A DNA stretch of 64,000 nucleotides, taken from positions 46,327 to 110,326 of the forward strand of contig NZ_JAGLEJ010000036.1 of NCBI RefSeq assembly GCF_023145115.1. The letters are read 5' to 3'. Numbering within the stretch: the stretch's first letter is position 1; the number at the start of each line of letters is the position of its first letter. Below the pieces are notes generated by a model. That model saw nothing but the letters and a program-made list of their open reading frames with translations. It made no database searches and was not told the DNA's origin. Shown here in pieces: positions 50,877 to 60,249 of this stretch. This DNA comes from Algiphilus sp. (GTDB lineage Bacteria; Pseudomonadota; Gammaproteobacteria; Nevskiales; Nevskiaceae). The translations under genes and the position numbers were made by a program.

Positions 50877-51596
50877 TCATAACCAGGCCTGCAGACGCGC
50901 GCGCAGGCGTACCACCGCCTGGGCGTGGATCTGGCAGACCCGGGATTCGGTGACGCCGAGCACGGCGCCGATCTCGCGCAGGTTCAGGGCCTCGTCGTAG
51001 TAGAGACCCATGACCTGACGCTCGCGCTCGGGAAGGTGGTCGATGGCGCCGGCCAGCGCGCGCCGGAAGGCCGAGCCGGTGACCTGCTCGGCGGCGTCGA
51101 TGGCGTCCGGATCCGGGATCTCCGGCGGCTCGTCGTCGATGGCGATGCCCTCCAGCGACAGCAGCGGACCGCGCGCGGCATCGCCGGCCATCGCCTGGTA
51201 GTCCGCCAGGGGCATGCCCAGCTCGGCGGCAACCTCGGCCTCGGTGGCGGCGCGTCCGTGCCGCGCCTCCACCGTACGCACCGCGCCGGCGATCGTGCGC
51301 GCATTGCGGTGCACCGAGCGCGGCATCCAGTCGCCACGCCGCAGCTCGTCGAGCATGGCGCCGCGGATGCGGGAACTGGCGAAGGTCGCGAAACTGGCAC
51401 CGCCGTCGGGGCGGTACTGCCGCGCAGCCTCGATCAGGCCGATCTGCCCGGCCTGCACGAGATCGTCGATCTCGACCGAATCGGGCAGCCGCGCGCTCAG
51501 GTGCCAGGCGATGCGACGCACCAGCTCCTGATGCTCGGCCACCAGCGCATGCACATCGCCGGCCGCGTTGGCTTGATAGGCGGCCGCGACGGTCAT
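50877..51596 (-). CDS. fliA: Flagellar sigma factor FliA (sigma-28)
   Basis: Protein of 239 residues. Region 2 is visible in LPDSVEIDDLVQAGQIGLIEAARQY and FATFASSRIRGAMLDELRRGDWMPRSV, region 3 in RTVEARHGRAATEAEVAAELG and region 4 in LPERERQVMGLYYDEALNLREIGAVLGVTESR. It directs transcription of late flagellar and chemotaxis genes and is normally held by FlgM. ATG overlaps flhG (ATGA). Confidence 0.96.
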   Translation of the reverse strand: MTVAAAYQANAAGDVHALVAEHQELVRRIAWHLSARLPDSVEIDDLVQAGQIGLIEAARQYRPDGGASFATFASSRIRGAMLDELRRGDWMPRSVHRNARTIAGAVRTVEARHGRAATEAEVAAELGMPLADYQAMAGDAARGPLLSLEGIAIDDEPPEIPDPDAIDAAEQVTGSAFRRALAGAIDHLPERERQVMGLYYDEALNLREIGAVLGVTESRVCQIHAQAVVRLRARLQAWL

Positions 51597-52456
51597 GCGG
51601 CGACGCCTCCGCCGACGACGCGCTCCACGAAGAACTCGGTATCGCCGCGCGCACCGCTGGGCAGCGGCCAGCGCAGGATGCGCGCGGCCAGCTCGCGGAA
51701 CGCCACCGACGACGGCGCGCCCGGATAGGCCTCGACGACGCCGCGCTGGCGCTGGACGGCACGGCGCAGGAAGTCGTCGTGCGGCACGTGGCCGAGATAT
51801 TCGATGCGCACGTCCAGGAAGCGGGCCGCCACCCGCTTGAGGCTTTCGTAGACGTCGAAGCCCTCGGCCGCGCTCTTCACCATGTTCGCCACCACGTGCA
51901 CGCGCGGTATGCCGTGCTCGCGCGACAGCACCTTGATCAGCGCGTAGGCGTCGGTCAGCGAGGCGGGCTCGTTGCAGGCCACCACCAGCACTTCCTGGGC
52001 GGCGCGCGAGAAGGTCACCACGCTGTCCGAGATGCCGGCGGCGGTGTCGATGATGAGCGTGTCCAGCGGCCGCGTCAGCGACGAGAACGCGTTGACCAGC
52101 CCGATGTGCTCGGCGTGGCCGAGATCGGCCATGCGCTGCTTGCCGGAGGCCGCCGGCACGATCGCGAGATCGAGCGGCCCCTCCAGCAGTGCCTCGTCGA
52201 GCGTGCAGTGGCCGCCGAGGACGTGCATGAGGTTGAACTGCGGCTGCAGGCCGAGCAGCACATCGACGTTGCCCATGCCGAGATCGGCATCCAGCAGCAT
52301 CGTGCGCTGCTCGGCGAGCTGCATGGCCAGCGCCAGGTTGACCGCGACGTTGGTCTTGCCCACGCCGCCCTTGCCGCTGGCCACGGCAAGCACGCGCACC
52401 GGACGGGTCTCGGGACTGGACAGGCCCTCGGCCTGTCCCGGAATGGGGTCATGCAT
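51593..52456 (-). CDS. flhG: Flagellar number regulator FlhG (FleN)
   Basis: Protein of 287 residues from ATG 52456 (MHDPIPGQ), overlapping the flhF end by 8 bases. MinD-like ATPase: SGKGGVGKTNVAVNLALAM near 29-47, LLDADLGMGNVDVLLGL and LIIDTAAGISDSV. With FlhF it limits flagella to one polar filament; in Pseudomonas it also restrains the master activator FleQ. The last 30 residues are family-typical. Confidence 0.95.
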   Translation of the reverse strand: MHDPIPGQAEGLSSPETRPVRVLAVASGKGGVGKTNVAVNLALAMQLAEQRTMLLDADLGMGNVDVLLGLQPQFNLMHVLGGHCTLDEALLEGPLDLAIVPAASGKQRMADLGHAEHIGLVNAFSSLTRPLDTLIIDTAAGISDSVVTFSRAAQEVLVVACNEPASLTDAYALIKVLSREHGIPRVHVVANMVKSAAEGFDVYESLKRVAARFLDVRIEYLGHVPHDDFLRRAVQRQRGVVEAYPGAPSSVAFRELAARILRWPLPSGARGDTEFFVERVVGGGVAA

Positions 52457-53672
52457 GAACGCGCTCCTGAACCGGCTGCCGAAGGGGTTGAGAGATCTGT
52501 GCCGCCTGGGCGTGACGCGCTGCGCGCAGCACCACATCGGCACTCGTGGCCCTGTGTAAATCACGCGGCACCGCCTGCCCGTCCGCCAGCCACGCCAGCG
52601 GCAGCCGCGAGCCGATGAGCGCAGACAGCGCCCCACCCAGACGGGCGGCTTCGTCCACCTTGGTCAGCACACAGGCGGCCGGCCGTGCCGGCGCGAAGCG
52701 TGCGACGGTGGCCAGCAGATCCTCGCGCTGGACGTTGGCCGGCAGTGCCAGCAGGGTGCGCAGCGGCACCGGCTGGGCATCGCGCATGGCGGCCAGCGCG
52801 GGCAGCAGCGCGGCCAGCTTGTGATCGGCCGGCCCGGCGCCGGCGGTATCGATGAGGACGTGGCGGCAGTCCGCGCAGGCATCGAGCGCGGCGCGCAGCT
52901 CGTCGGCGTCGCGCACCACGCGCAGCGACACCCCGAGCAGGCGTGCGTACACCGCGATCTGCGCGTCGGCGCCGGCGCGATGGCCGTCCATGCTGATCAG
53001 CGAGACCTCGCGCGCACCGTGGGCGGAAACCGCCCGCGCCGCCAGCTTGGCCAGCGTGGTGGTCTTGCCGGCGCCGGTGGGCCCGACCAGTGCGATGCGC
53101 GACGGCGCGTCGAAGAAGTCGTCGCCGGCCACGCGCAGCCGGCGCGCCAGCAGCGCCAGCGGCAGATTGCGGCGCTGGCGAGTATCCACCTGATCCGGCA
53201 CGTGCGCGGCGATGTCGCGCGCCAGATCGCTTTCGATGCCCAGCGCCTCCAGACTGCGCAGGGCGCGGGCCCGCTCCGGATGGGCGCGCAGGGCGGCGTC
53301 GGCCTGCTGCGTCAGCGAGTTCGACAGCATCTGGCGCAGGTCCTTGAGCTCGGTCTGCAGCCGCTTGAGCTGCGGGTCCTGCGCCCACACCACGTGCTGC
53401 GACGACGGCTTCGATGCCGGCTTCTGCGTCGCCGCCGGACGGCTCCGCACCTTCGTGTCGCGATCGCCCGCGGTGGCGGGCGCGGACTCGGCATCCCCGC
53501 CGCGACGCGCGGCCTGCTGCAGCAGCGACTCGTCGTAGTCCACCGCCGCGACCAGCTCGATACCGCCGTCGCGTGCCTCGGTGCCCAGGATGACGGCGTC
53601 GGCGCCCTGTTCCTCGCGCACGCGGCGCATGGCCTCGCGCATCGTGGAAGCAAAGTAGCGTTTGATCTTCAC
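52449..53672 (-). CDS. flhF: Flagellar placement GTPase FlhF
   Basis: Protein of 407 residues starting at GTG 53672 with AGGAGAG upstream. The N-terminus KIKRYFASTMREAMRRVREEQGADAVILG is the FlhF B domain, followed by a linker and an SRP-type GTPase: GPTGAGKTTTLAKLAARA near 202-219, SLISMDGHRAGADAQ and VLIDTAGAG. It marks the pole for flagellum building. The gene is between flhA and flhG, as in other polar flagellates. Confidence 0.96.
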   Translation of the reverse strand: MKIKRYFASTMREAMRRVREEQGADAVILGTEARDGGIELVAAVDYDESLLQQAARRGGDAESAPATAGDRDTKVRSRPAATQKPASKPSSQHVVWAQDPQLKRLQTELKDLRQMLSNSLTQQADAALRAHPERARALRSLEALGIESDLARDIAAHVPDQVDTRQRRNLPLALLARRLRVAGDDFFDAPSRIALVGPTGAGKTTTLAKLAARAVSAHGAREVSLISMDGHRAGADAQIAVYARLLGVSLRVVRDADELRAALDACADCRHVLIDTAGAGPADHKLAALLPALAAMRDAQPVPLRTLLALPANVQREDLLATVARFAPARPAACVLTKVDEAARLGGALSALIGSRLPLAWLADGQAVPRDLHRATSADVVLRAARHAQAAQISQPLRQPVQERVHA

Positions 53673-53689
53673 GGTGGGTGCTCTCCTGT

Positions 53690-55768
53690 CTACTCGACCG
53701 TCCCGGCCAGACGCAGCCGGGTGGTATCGGGAATCTCGTCAAAGGCCAGCACGTGGGCGCTGGGCGCCGCGGCGCGGACGAAGCGCGCCAGCGTGGCGCG
53801 CAGCGCCGGCGGCACCAGCAGCACGGTGGGCTCACTGGTGGCTTCCTGACGCTCGGCGTGGCTGGTGATGGCCTGCTGCAGGCGCTCGGCCAGACCCGGT
53901 TCGAGCGCGTTGCTGCCTGCCCCTTCCTGCAGCAGCCGCTCGAGCTGCGGGGCCAGACTCAGCACCGGCAGCTCGTCGGCGCCACCGGAGATGCCCTGCA
54001 CGATCTGCCGCCCGATGGCCGCGCGCACCGAGGCCATGAGCTGCGGCGGATCGGTGGTACCGGCAGCGGCACGCTCGGCCATGGCGCCGAAGATGGCGCG
54101 CAGGTTCTTGAGCGACACGCGCTCGGCGAGCAGGCCCTGCAGCACGCGCGTGACCGTCGCCAGCGGCAGGGTCTTGGGCACCAGATCCTCGACCAGCTTG
54201 GGCGCCGAGCGCGCCAGCACGTCGAGCAGATGCTGGGTCTCGTCCGGGCCCAGCACCTCGTGGGCGTGGTGCTGAACGACGTGCGACACATGCGTGGCGA
54301 CCACCGTGGCCGGATCGACCACGGTGTAGCCGTTGGCCTGCGCCTGCGCGCGCACCTCGGCCTCGATCCACAGCGCCGGCATGCCGAAGGTCGGGTCGCG
54401 CGTGGCCTGCCCCTCGACCCGGGCGATGACGTTGCCGGGGTCCAGCGCCAGCCAGCGATCGGGCAGCACCTCGCCGTGACCGACCACCGCGCCGCCGATG
54501 AGGATGCGGTACTGCGTCGGCTCCATGCTCAGGTTGTCGCGCACGTGCACCGGCGGCACCAGGAAGCCGAGCTCGTCGGAAAGCCGACGGCGCACGCCGC
54601 GGATGCGTGCCATGAGCTCGCCGCCGGCCGTGGCGTCGACCATCGACACCAGGCGGTAGCCGATCTCCAGTGCCAGCGGATCGGCCGGCGCCAGGTCGTC
54701 CCAGCTGAGCTCGCGGTTCTGCGCCGGCTCGGCGTCGGCTTCGGCGGCTTCGTCGGTCGCTTCCGCGGCGGCATTGCGGCGCACGATCAGCCAGGCCGCA
54801 CCGAGGCTGGTGCCGCCGAGCAGCAGGAAGACCAGATTGGGCATGCCGGGCACGAAGCCCAGCGCGAGCAGCAGACCGCCGGTCACCATCAGCGCGCGCG
54901 GGTCGCCCAGCAGCTGCCCGCGCACCGAGGCGCCCATGGCCTGCGAGCGCGACAACCGCGTCACCAGGATGGCCACGGCGGTGGCGAGCAGCAGCGCCGG
55001 GATCTGCGCCACCAGCCCGTCGCCAATGGTGAGCAGCGTGTAGCGCGCCGCCGCCTCGCCGGCGGACAGCCCGTGGCTGCCCATGCCGATGGCGAGACCA
55101 CCGATCAGATTGACGACCAGGATGAGGATGCCGGCGACGGCGTCGCCGCGCACGAACTTGCTGGCGCCGTCCATGGCGCCGTAGAAGTCGGTCTCCTCGC
55201 GCAGCTCCTCGCGTCGCGCCCTGGCTTCCTCGCGGCTGAGCGTGCCGGCGTTGAGGTCGGCGTCGATGGCCATCTGCCGACCGGGCAGCGCATCCAGCAT
55301 GAAGCGCGCCGAGACCTCCGACACGCGCCCGGCGCCCTTGGTGATGACCACGAAGTTGACGATGGTCAGGATCAGGAAGACCGCGATGCCGACGCCGAAG
55401 TGCCCGCCCACCACGAAGGCCCCGAAGGCCTCGATGACCTTGCCGGCGGCGTCGGCGCCCTCGTGGCCGTTGAGCAGCACCACGCGCGTGGATGCCACGT
55501 TCAGCGCCAGTCGCAGCAGGGTCGCCAGCAGCAGGATGGTGGGAAACACGCTGAAGTCCAGCGGCCGCATGACGTAGACCACCGCCAGCACCACCATCAG
55601 CGAGACCGCGATGTTGAAGGTGAACAGCAGATCCAGCGCGAAGGGCGGCAGCGGCAGCACCACCATCGCCAGCATGGTCAGCAGCAGCGCCGGTGCCGCC
55701 ACGGCGGCGACCGGCACGCCGCGCAGGCGGTCGAGCAGCGTGGGCGCGGTGGTGGTTGCCGTGCTCAT
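53690..55768 (-). CDS. flhA: Flagellar export gate protein FlhA
   Basis: Protein of 692 residues. Eight membrane helices fill residues ~20-320; the conserved cytoplasmic FHIPEP-like loop is present as TKGAGRVSEVSARFMLDALPGRQMAID. The C-terminal ~350 residues are the cytoplasmic ring domain that docks chaperone-substrate complexes. It overlaps flhB (ATGA) and ends 18 bases before flhF. Confidence 0.97.
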   Translation of the reverse strand: MSTATTTAPTLLDRLRGVPVAAVAAPALLLTMLAMVVLPLPPFALDLLFTFNIAVSLMVVLAVVYVMRPLDFSVFPTILLLATLLRLALNVASTRVVLLNGHEGADAAGKVIEAFGAFVVGGHFGVGIAVFLILTIVNFVVITKGAGRVSEVSARFMLDALPGRQMAIDADLNAGTLSREEARARREELREETDFYGAMDGASKFVRGDAVAGILILVVNLIGGLAIGMGSHGLSAGEAAARYTLLTIGDGLVAQIPALLLATAVAILVTRLSRSQAMGASVRGQLLGDPRALMVTGGLLLALGFVPGMPNLVFLLLGGTSLGAAWLIVRRNAAAEATDEAAEADAEPAQNRELSWDDLAPADPLALEIGYRLVSMVDATAGGELMARIRGVRRRLSDELGFLVPPVHVRDNLSMEPTQYRILIGGAVVGHGEVLPDRWLALDPGNVIARVEGQATRDPTFGMPALWIEAEVRAQAQANGYTVVDPATVVATHVSHVVQHHAHEVLGPDETQHLLDVLARSAPKLVEDLVPKTLPLATVTRVLQGLLAERVSLKNLRAIFGAMAERAAAGTTDPPQLMASVRAAIGRQIVQGISGGADELPVLSLAPQLERLLQEGAGSNALEPGLAERLQQAITSHAERQEATSEPTVLLVPPALRATLARFVRAAAPSAHVLAFDEIPDTTRLRLAGTVE

Positions 55769-56886
55769 TCGATCGGCGCTCCGAGCGCGTCATCGACGTG
55801 CGGGTTCGGGCGCTCCGGCGCCGCGCCGGCGGTGGCCACGCGCAGCCGGTAGACCCAGGTCAGGACCTCCGCCACCGCCGCGAACAGCCCCGCCGGCACG
55901 GTCTCGCCCAGCGCAGTGGCGCGGTACAGCGCACGCGCCAGCGGCGGTGCCTCCAGCACCGGCACGCGGTGCGCCTCGGCAAGACCGCGGATGCTGGCGG
56001 CGACCTCGCCCAGCCCCTTGGCCACCACCTGGGGCGCATCCATGCGGGCGGCGTCGTAGCGCAGCGCCACGGCGACGTGGATCGGGTTGACGATCACCAC
56101 GTCGGCCTCCGGCACCGCCTCCATCATGCGGCCGCGCGCGGCCTCGGCCTGCAGCTGCCGCTGCCGTGCCTTGACTTCGGGCTTGCCGTCGGTGTCCTTG
56201 GCCTCGCGCTTGACCTCCTCGCGGGTCATGCGCATCTGGCGGGCGTGATTGAACAGCTGCCAGGGCGCGTCGACGGCCGAGATGAGCAGCAGCGCCAGCG
56301 CGCCGGCAGAGAACACCGCCAGCAGGATGATGCCGGCGTGGCCGAAGCCGGCCTGCGCATCCATGCGCGGCAGTCGCGCGATGTCCTCGCGCAGCCACCA
56401 GATCACCGCGAATCCGAGGCCCGACACCAGCGCGAACTTGAGCAGCGTCTTGGAGAGCTCCACCCACGCGTTGGCGCCGAAGATGCGCTTCATGCCCTTG
56501 AAGGGGTCCAGCCGCTCCCCCTTGGGCGCGAGCGCCTTGCCGGTGAGATTCCAGCCGCCCAGCGCCAGCGTGCCGCCGATGCCGGCCACCGCCACCAGGA
56601 ACAGCCACGGCAGCAGGACGCCGGCACCGTGCACGGCCAGATCGCCGGCGGCGACCATGACGTCGTCGTGCCGCGTACCGGCCTGACGGATGGCGTGCGC
56701 GAACCAGCCGGCGAAGTGGCGGATCAGCTCGCCGCCCGCGACCCAGGCGCCGAGCGCGCCGGCAACCGCGATCAGCGCACCGGGCAGCTCCCGCGAACGC
56801 GCGAGCTGGCCTTCCTCGCGCGCCTGTTCGAGGCGGCGCGGGGTGGCGCTTTCGGTTTTTTCCTGACCGCTCTCGTTCTCGGCCAT
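55765..56886 (-). CDS. flhB: Flagellar export switch protein FlhB, NPIH variant
   Basis: Protein of 373 residues. Starts MAENESGQEKTESATPRRLEQAREEGQ-like; four membrane helices lie between ~35 and ~215, followed by the cytoplasmic domain with RQMRMTREEVKREAKDTDGKPEVKARQRQ-type residues. The self-cleavage site, NPTH in nearly all homologues, is NPIH here (N267-P268-I269-H270, within IVNPIHVAVALRYD). Asn and Pro, which carry the chemistry, are kept. FlhB switches export from rod/hook to filament proteins. It is the first gene of this leftward block; the 150 bases upstream hold no clear promoter. Confidence 0.95.
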   Translation of the reverse strand: MAENESGQEKTESATPRRLEQAREEGQLARSRELPGALIAVAGALGAWVAGGELIRHFAGWFAHAIRQAGTRHDDVMVAAGDLAVHGAGVLLPWLFLVAVAGIGGTLALGGWNLTGKALAPKGERLDPFKGMKRIFGANAWVELSKTLLKFALVSGLGFAVIWWLREDIARLPRMDAQAGFGHAGIILLAVFSAGALALLLISAVDAPWQLFNHARQMRMTREEVKREAKDTDGKPEVKARQRQLQAEAARGRMMEAVPEADVVIVNPIHVAVALRYDAARMDAPQVVAKGLGEVAASIRGLAEAHRVPVLEAPPLARALYRATALGETVPAGLFAAVAEVLTWVYRLRVATAGAAPERPNPHVDDALGAPIE

Positions 56887-57036
56887 GCCAGGGACGTGCC
56901 TTGCGGGTGTGCGACGCCCCTTCGATGCAACCGCCGCTCCGCCGCGCCGGACACGTTGCCGGTGCCGGATGACCGGTAGACGGAGCCCGACGAACTTCCG
57001 CGCCCGCGCCTCATCCGCGCGCGCGGCCGCCCGGGC

Positions 57037-58404
57037 CTAGCTGCTCCCGGCCGGCGGGATGGCGGAGGACGGCAGCCACAGCGTCGCGGTCAGGCCGCCT
57101 GCCGTGCCGCCATCCAGCGTCAGCTCGCCGTCGTAGAGCGCGACCAGGTCGGCCACCACTGCCAGACCGAGGCCCGAACCGGGCTGGCGCTGGTCGAGGC
57201 GCTCGCCGCGGCGCATGGCGCGCTCGCGCGCATCCGCCGGCATGCCCGGGCCGTCGTCGCCGACGCGGATGGTGACGCCGCCGCGGTCGCGGAAGGCACG
57301 CAGCGTGACGCGGGTTCGCGCCCAGTTGACGGCATTCTCGAGCAGGTTACCCACCATTTCCTGCAGATCCTGCGCATCGGCGCGTACGCGCAGAGCCGCG
57401 CCGATCTCGCTGTCCAGCGCGAGGCCGCGCCGCTCGGCGAGGCGGGACAGGCCCGCGACCACGGGCGCGAGCGCGCTGCCGACATCGACGCGCGCGCCCA
57501 CGGCATCGTCCCCGGCCGCCGAGGCGCGCGCCAGGTGATGGCGCACCGCGGCGTCGAGCCGGTCGAGCTCGGTACGGACGCCGGCACGCGACGCCTCCGG
57601 CATGCTCTCCGAGAGCGTCTGCAGCACGCTGATCGGCGTCTTCAGCGCGTGCGCCAGATTGCCGGCCGCGGCCCGGCCCCGCTCGACGCGGCGGCGGTCG
57701 CGCCGCAGCACGCCGTTCATGGCGGCCGCCAGCTCCGCCAGCTCGCGCGGAAGGGCTTCGTCCAGACGCTCGGCCTCGCCTTCGCGCACGCGCTGCAGGT
57801 CGCTGCGCAGCCGGCGCAGCGGCGACAGCCCCCAGCGGATCTGCAATGCCAGGCCAGCCAGCAGCAGCACACCCAGGCTCAGCAGCGACAGCCACAGCAG
57901 ACGCTCGAAATGGCGCAGCTCGGCATCCAGCTCGCTGCGCGGCAGCGCCACGCGCAGGGTCACGCGCTCGGCCAGCCTCGGCAGCTGGACGGTACGGCTG
58001 ATGACGCGCAGCGACTGACCGCGCGGCCCGGGCGCATCGCGCACCCGCGTCACCGGCGTGGCAGCACCGGCCAGGGTCTGATCCCACAGCGAGCGCGAGG
58101 CCAGCGCGCGCTCGCCGGCGCGGTCGATCTGCCAGTACCAGCCCGAGAACACGCGGTCGAAGCGCGAGTCGCCGAGCGGCCGCACCATCGCCAGCGCATC
58201 GCCCGCCGGGTCGTACTGCACGCTCGCCAGCAGCGTGTCGATCAGCGATTTCAGGCGCTCGTCGAAGGCCGTGGTCACCGACTCGCGGAAACTGTAGGCG
58301 AGGCCGGTGCCGGCAATGGGCAGGAGCGCCATCACCAGCAGCAGCGAGGCGATCAGCAACCGTTGCGCGACCGAGGTCCGGTAGCCGGTCGGCGCGCGCT
58401 TCAC
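57037..58404 (-). CDS. Sensor histidine kinase, PhoQ/QseC-like
   Basis: Protein of 455 residues starting at GTG 58404, overlapping the regulator gene as GTGA. Membrane helices at 16-36 and 168-190 enclose a ~130-residue periplasmic sensor; a HAMP domain follows, and the phospho-acceptor is H252 in NLAHALKTPISVLQTL. ATPase boxes: NLLENAVNWA, VGDDGPGMP and GSGLGLAVVADLV. The N-box and H-box style match PhoQ-related kinases. It works with the response regulator upstream and is co-transcribed with an exported PepSY protein that may be its accessory or target. Confidence 0.93.
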   Translation of the reverse strand: MKRAPTGYRTSVAQRLLIASLLLVMALLPIAGTGLAYSFRESVTTAFDERLKSLIDTLLASVQYDPAGDALAMVRPLGDSRFDRVFSGWYWQIDRAGERALASRSLWDQTLAGAATPVTRVRDAPGPRGQSLRVISRTVQLPRLAERVTLRVALPRSELDAELRHFERLLWLSLLSLGVLLLAGLALQIRWGLSPLRRLRSDLQRVREGEAERLDEALPRELAELAAAMNGVLRRDRRRVERGRAAAGNLAHALKTPISVLQTLSESMPEASRAGVRTELDRLDAAVRHHLARASAAGDDAVGARVDVGSALAPVVAGLSRLAERRGLALDSEIGAALRVRADAQDLQEMVGNLLENAVNWARTRVTLRAFRDRGGVTIRVGDDGPGMPADARERAMRRGERLDQRQPGSGLGLAVVADLVALYDGELTLDGGTAGGLTATLWLPSSAIPPAGSS

Positions 58405-59069
58405 GAGGGTGTGTCGTCGACCATGCGGTAGCCCTGCCCGCGCAGCGTCGCGATGCGCTGGCTGCCCAGCTTCTTGCGCAGGCGGCTGATCTGCACATCG
58501 ATGACGTTGGAGTCCGGTTCATGATCGCGGTCGTAGACGTGCTCGGCCAGCTCGGTGCGGCTGACGATGCGCGGGGCGGCGTGCATGAGATAGGCCAGCA
58601 GGCGGCTCTCCTGCGCGGTCAGCGTGATCGGACGGCCGGCCAACGTGACGCTGCCCACGTGGGTGTCATAGGACAGCGCACCGCAGCTCAGCACCGGATG
58701 GGCGTGGCCGTGGCTGCGGCGCACCAGCGCGCGCAGGCGGAACAGCACCTCGGCGGTCTCGAAGGGCTTGGTCACGTAATCGTCGGCACCTGCCGAGAAG
58801 CCGGCGGCCTTGTCCGACCAGCGCTCGCGCGCGGTCAGCACCAGCACCGGCAGGTCGAACCCGTCCTCCCGCCACTGCGCCAGCCACTGCGTGCCGTCGC
58901 CGTCAGGCAGGCCGAGGTCCAGGATGACCGCGTCGTAGCGCTCGGTGCGCACCAGGAAATCCGCCGCCGCCCCGCTGCCCGCGCGCTCCACCAGCAGATC
59001 CGCATCGCGCAGCGCCCCGGCCAATGCTTCGGCAAGGGCACCGTCATCCTCGATGAGCAGGATCTTCAC
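58401..59069 (-). CDS. OmpR/PhoB-family response regulator
   Basis: Protein of 222 residues from GTG 59069 (VKILLIEDDGALAEAL), overlapping the PepSY gene as GTGA. Receiver domain with phospho-Asp51 in VILDLGLPDGDG and the Lys of DDYVTKPFETAEV; C-terminal winged helix with SRTELAEHVYD and NVIDVQISRLRKKLG, the DNA-recognition helix. The frame extends upstream but that part is not family-like. It probably controls its own operon and the divergent gene at 59622. Confidence 0.94.
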   Translation of the reverse strand: MKILLIEDDGALAEALAGALRDADLLVERAGSGAAADFLVRTERYDAVILDLGLPDGDGTQWLAQWREDGFDLPVLVLTARERWSDKAAGFSAGADDYVTKPFETAEVLFRLRALVRRSHGHAHPVLSCGALSYDTHVGSVTLAGRPITLTAQESRLLAYLMHAAPRIVSRTELAEHVYDRDHEPDSNVIDVQISRLRKKLGSQRIATLRGQGYRMVDDTPS

Positions 59070-59416
59070 TGCCGCTCCATCGCGCGCAGGCCGGTGCCGT
59101 CGATGCCTATGAGGCTGCCGTCCGCGGCATCGAACTCGAACTCCACGACCTGCCCCTGCGGCCCGACCATCTCGACCTCGTAGACCGGGATGCCGTCCTC
59201 GCGCTCCATCTCGACCTCGATGACCTGCCCCACGTAGCGCGCCTCCAGCCAGTCGAGCACCGTTGCCAGCGGCACATACTCGCCGGATTCCACGCGCTGG
59301 TGCACGTCGCGCCAGTCGATGTCGTCGGCCATCGCCGGGCCGGTACCGGACGGCGGAAGGCCGCACGTGATCAGCAGCGCGGCGGCGCGAAGACCGAATG
59401 AGCGGGACCCGGGCAT
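59066..59416 (-). CDS. Exported PepSY-domain protein in the two-component operon
   Basis: Protein of about 116 residues. A signal peptide (MPGSRSFGLRAAALLITCG...) precedes a PepSY fold: VPLATVLDWLEARYVGQVIEVEMEREDG-like, then VYEVEMVGPQGQVVEFEFDAADGSLIGID. PepSY proteins of this type are commonly first in operons with PhoPQ/QseBC-like pairs and may bind or modulate the sensor in the periplasm. The start is uncertain; an ATG 12 codons upstream (59452) is the alternative and neither has a strong ribosome site. Confidence 0.83.
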   Translation of the reverse strand: MPGSRSFGLRAAALLITCGLPPSGTGPAMADDIDWRDVHQRVESGEYVPLATVLDWLEARYVGQVIEVEMEREDGIPVYEVEMVGPQGQVVEFEFDAADGSLIGIDGTGLRAMERQ

Positions 59417-59621
59417 GCGCGGAGTCTGAAGAGGCCGGCATGAATGAAGCATGACAGGTACCCCGACGCCACCCTGCAGAGCCCGCCACCGCGGGCCGGA
59501 AGATGAACGGAAGCTGTCATCGCCCCTCATCGAGCGGACAGGCGGCACGCCGGAGAATGCGGCGCACGGTCGGGCACCAACCCGGTCCCGATCGCCGTCC
59601 CCATACGCAAGGAGCAACACC

Positions 59622-60092
59622 ATGCAGCAGCATTTCCGCACGCTTCCGATGGCCGCCGCCATCGCCGCCGCGTCCTTCGGGTCGCTTGTCCATGCCGACC
59701 GACCGGTGAACGAAATGGACGCCGTCATCGAGCGGGGCGTCAGCTACGGCTTCACGCACTTCGAGGAGATCGAGCTCAAGAGCCGCGGCCGCAGCGAGAT
59801 GGAGGGCTTCCTCGGCGAGGATGGCTGGTACGCGGAAGTGACCTTCGACGATACCGGCGAACCCACCCACGAGGAGCGCTCCAGGCGCATCGACGGCGCC
59901 TGGGGCATGCAGCCCGCGGACGTGCGCCAGGCCCTGGCCGCCGCGGCCAAGGCCGGACTGGCTTCGGTGGAGGAGATCCAAATCAATAGCAGCGGCTACA
60001 TCGATGTCGAGGGCCACGACGAACAGCGCCGCGAGATCGAGATGACGCTCCGCCTGGGCAGCGACAAGGTGCTCGGCACCGAGCGCGACTGA
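59622..60092 (+). CDS. Small exported PepSY-like protein, divergent from the two-component operon
   Basis: Protein of 156 residues; ATG 59622 with AAGGAG 7 bases upstream. The signal peptide runs to LVHA (about 1-25). Two similar halves may exist: a stretch FTHFEEIELKSRGRSEMEGFLGEDGWYAEV and a later LASVEEIQINSSGYIDVEGHDEQRREIEM, each shaped like a PepSY/YpeB repeat. It faces the PepSY-regulator-kinase operon across 205 bases, the typical position of a regulated target. A GC hairpin lies just downstream. Function unknown. Confidence 0.75.
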   Translation: MQQHFRTLPMAAAIAAASFGSLVHADRPVNEMDAVIERGVSYGFTHFEEIELKSRGRSEMEGFLGEDGWYAEVTFDDTGEPTHEERSRRIDGAWGMQPADVRQALAAAAKAGLASVEEIQINSSGYIDVEGHDEQRREIEMTLRLGSDKVLGTERD

Positions 60093-60111
60093 CCGCGCCA
60101 CCGGGCAGGCC

Positions 60112-60136
60112 GGCGGAGCCCACTACGGGCTCCGCC
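60112..60136 (+). terminator. Hairpin after the exported PepSY-like gene
   Basis: GGCGGAGCCC and GGGCTCCGCC form a perfect 10-bp stem with a 5-base loop, 20 bases past the stop. No T-run follows, so termination may be partial. Confidence 0.55.
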
Positions 60137-60249
60137 GTATCCGGACCCGGCCCATCGCACTGAACCCGGAGACCCTTCGCGCAGTCGGTAGAGAGGCGCC
60201 ACGATGAATGCGGCGCCGCTATCCACTCCAAGCACAAGGAGCGAGACCC

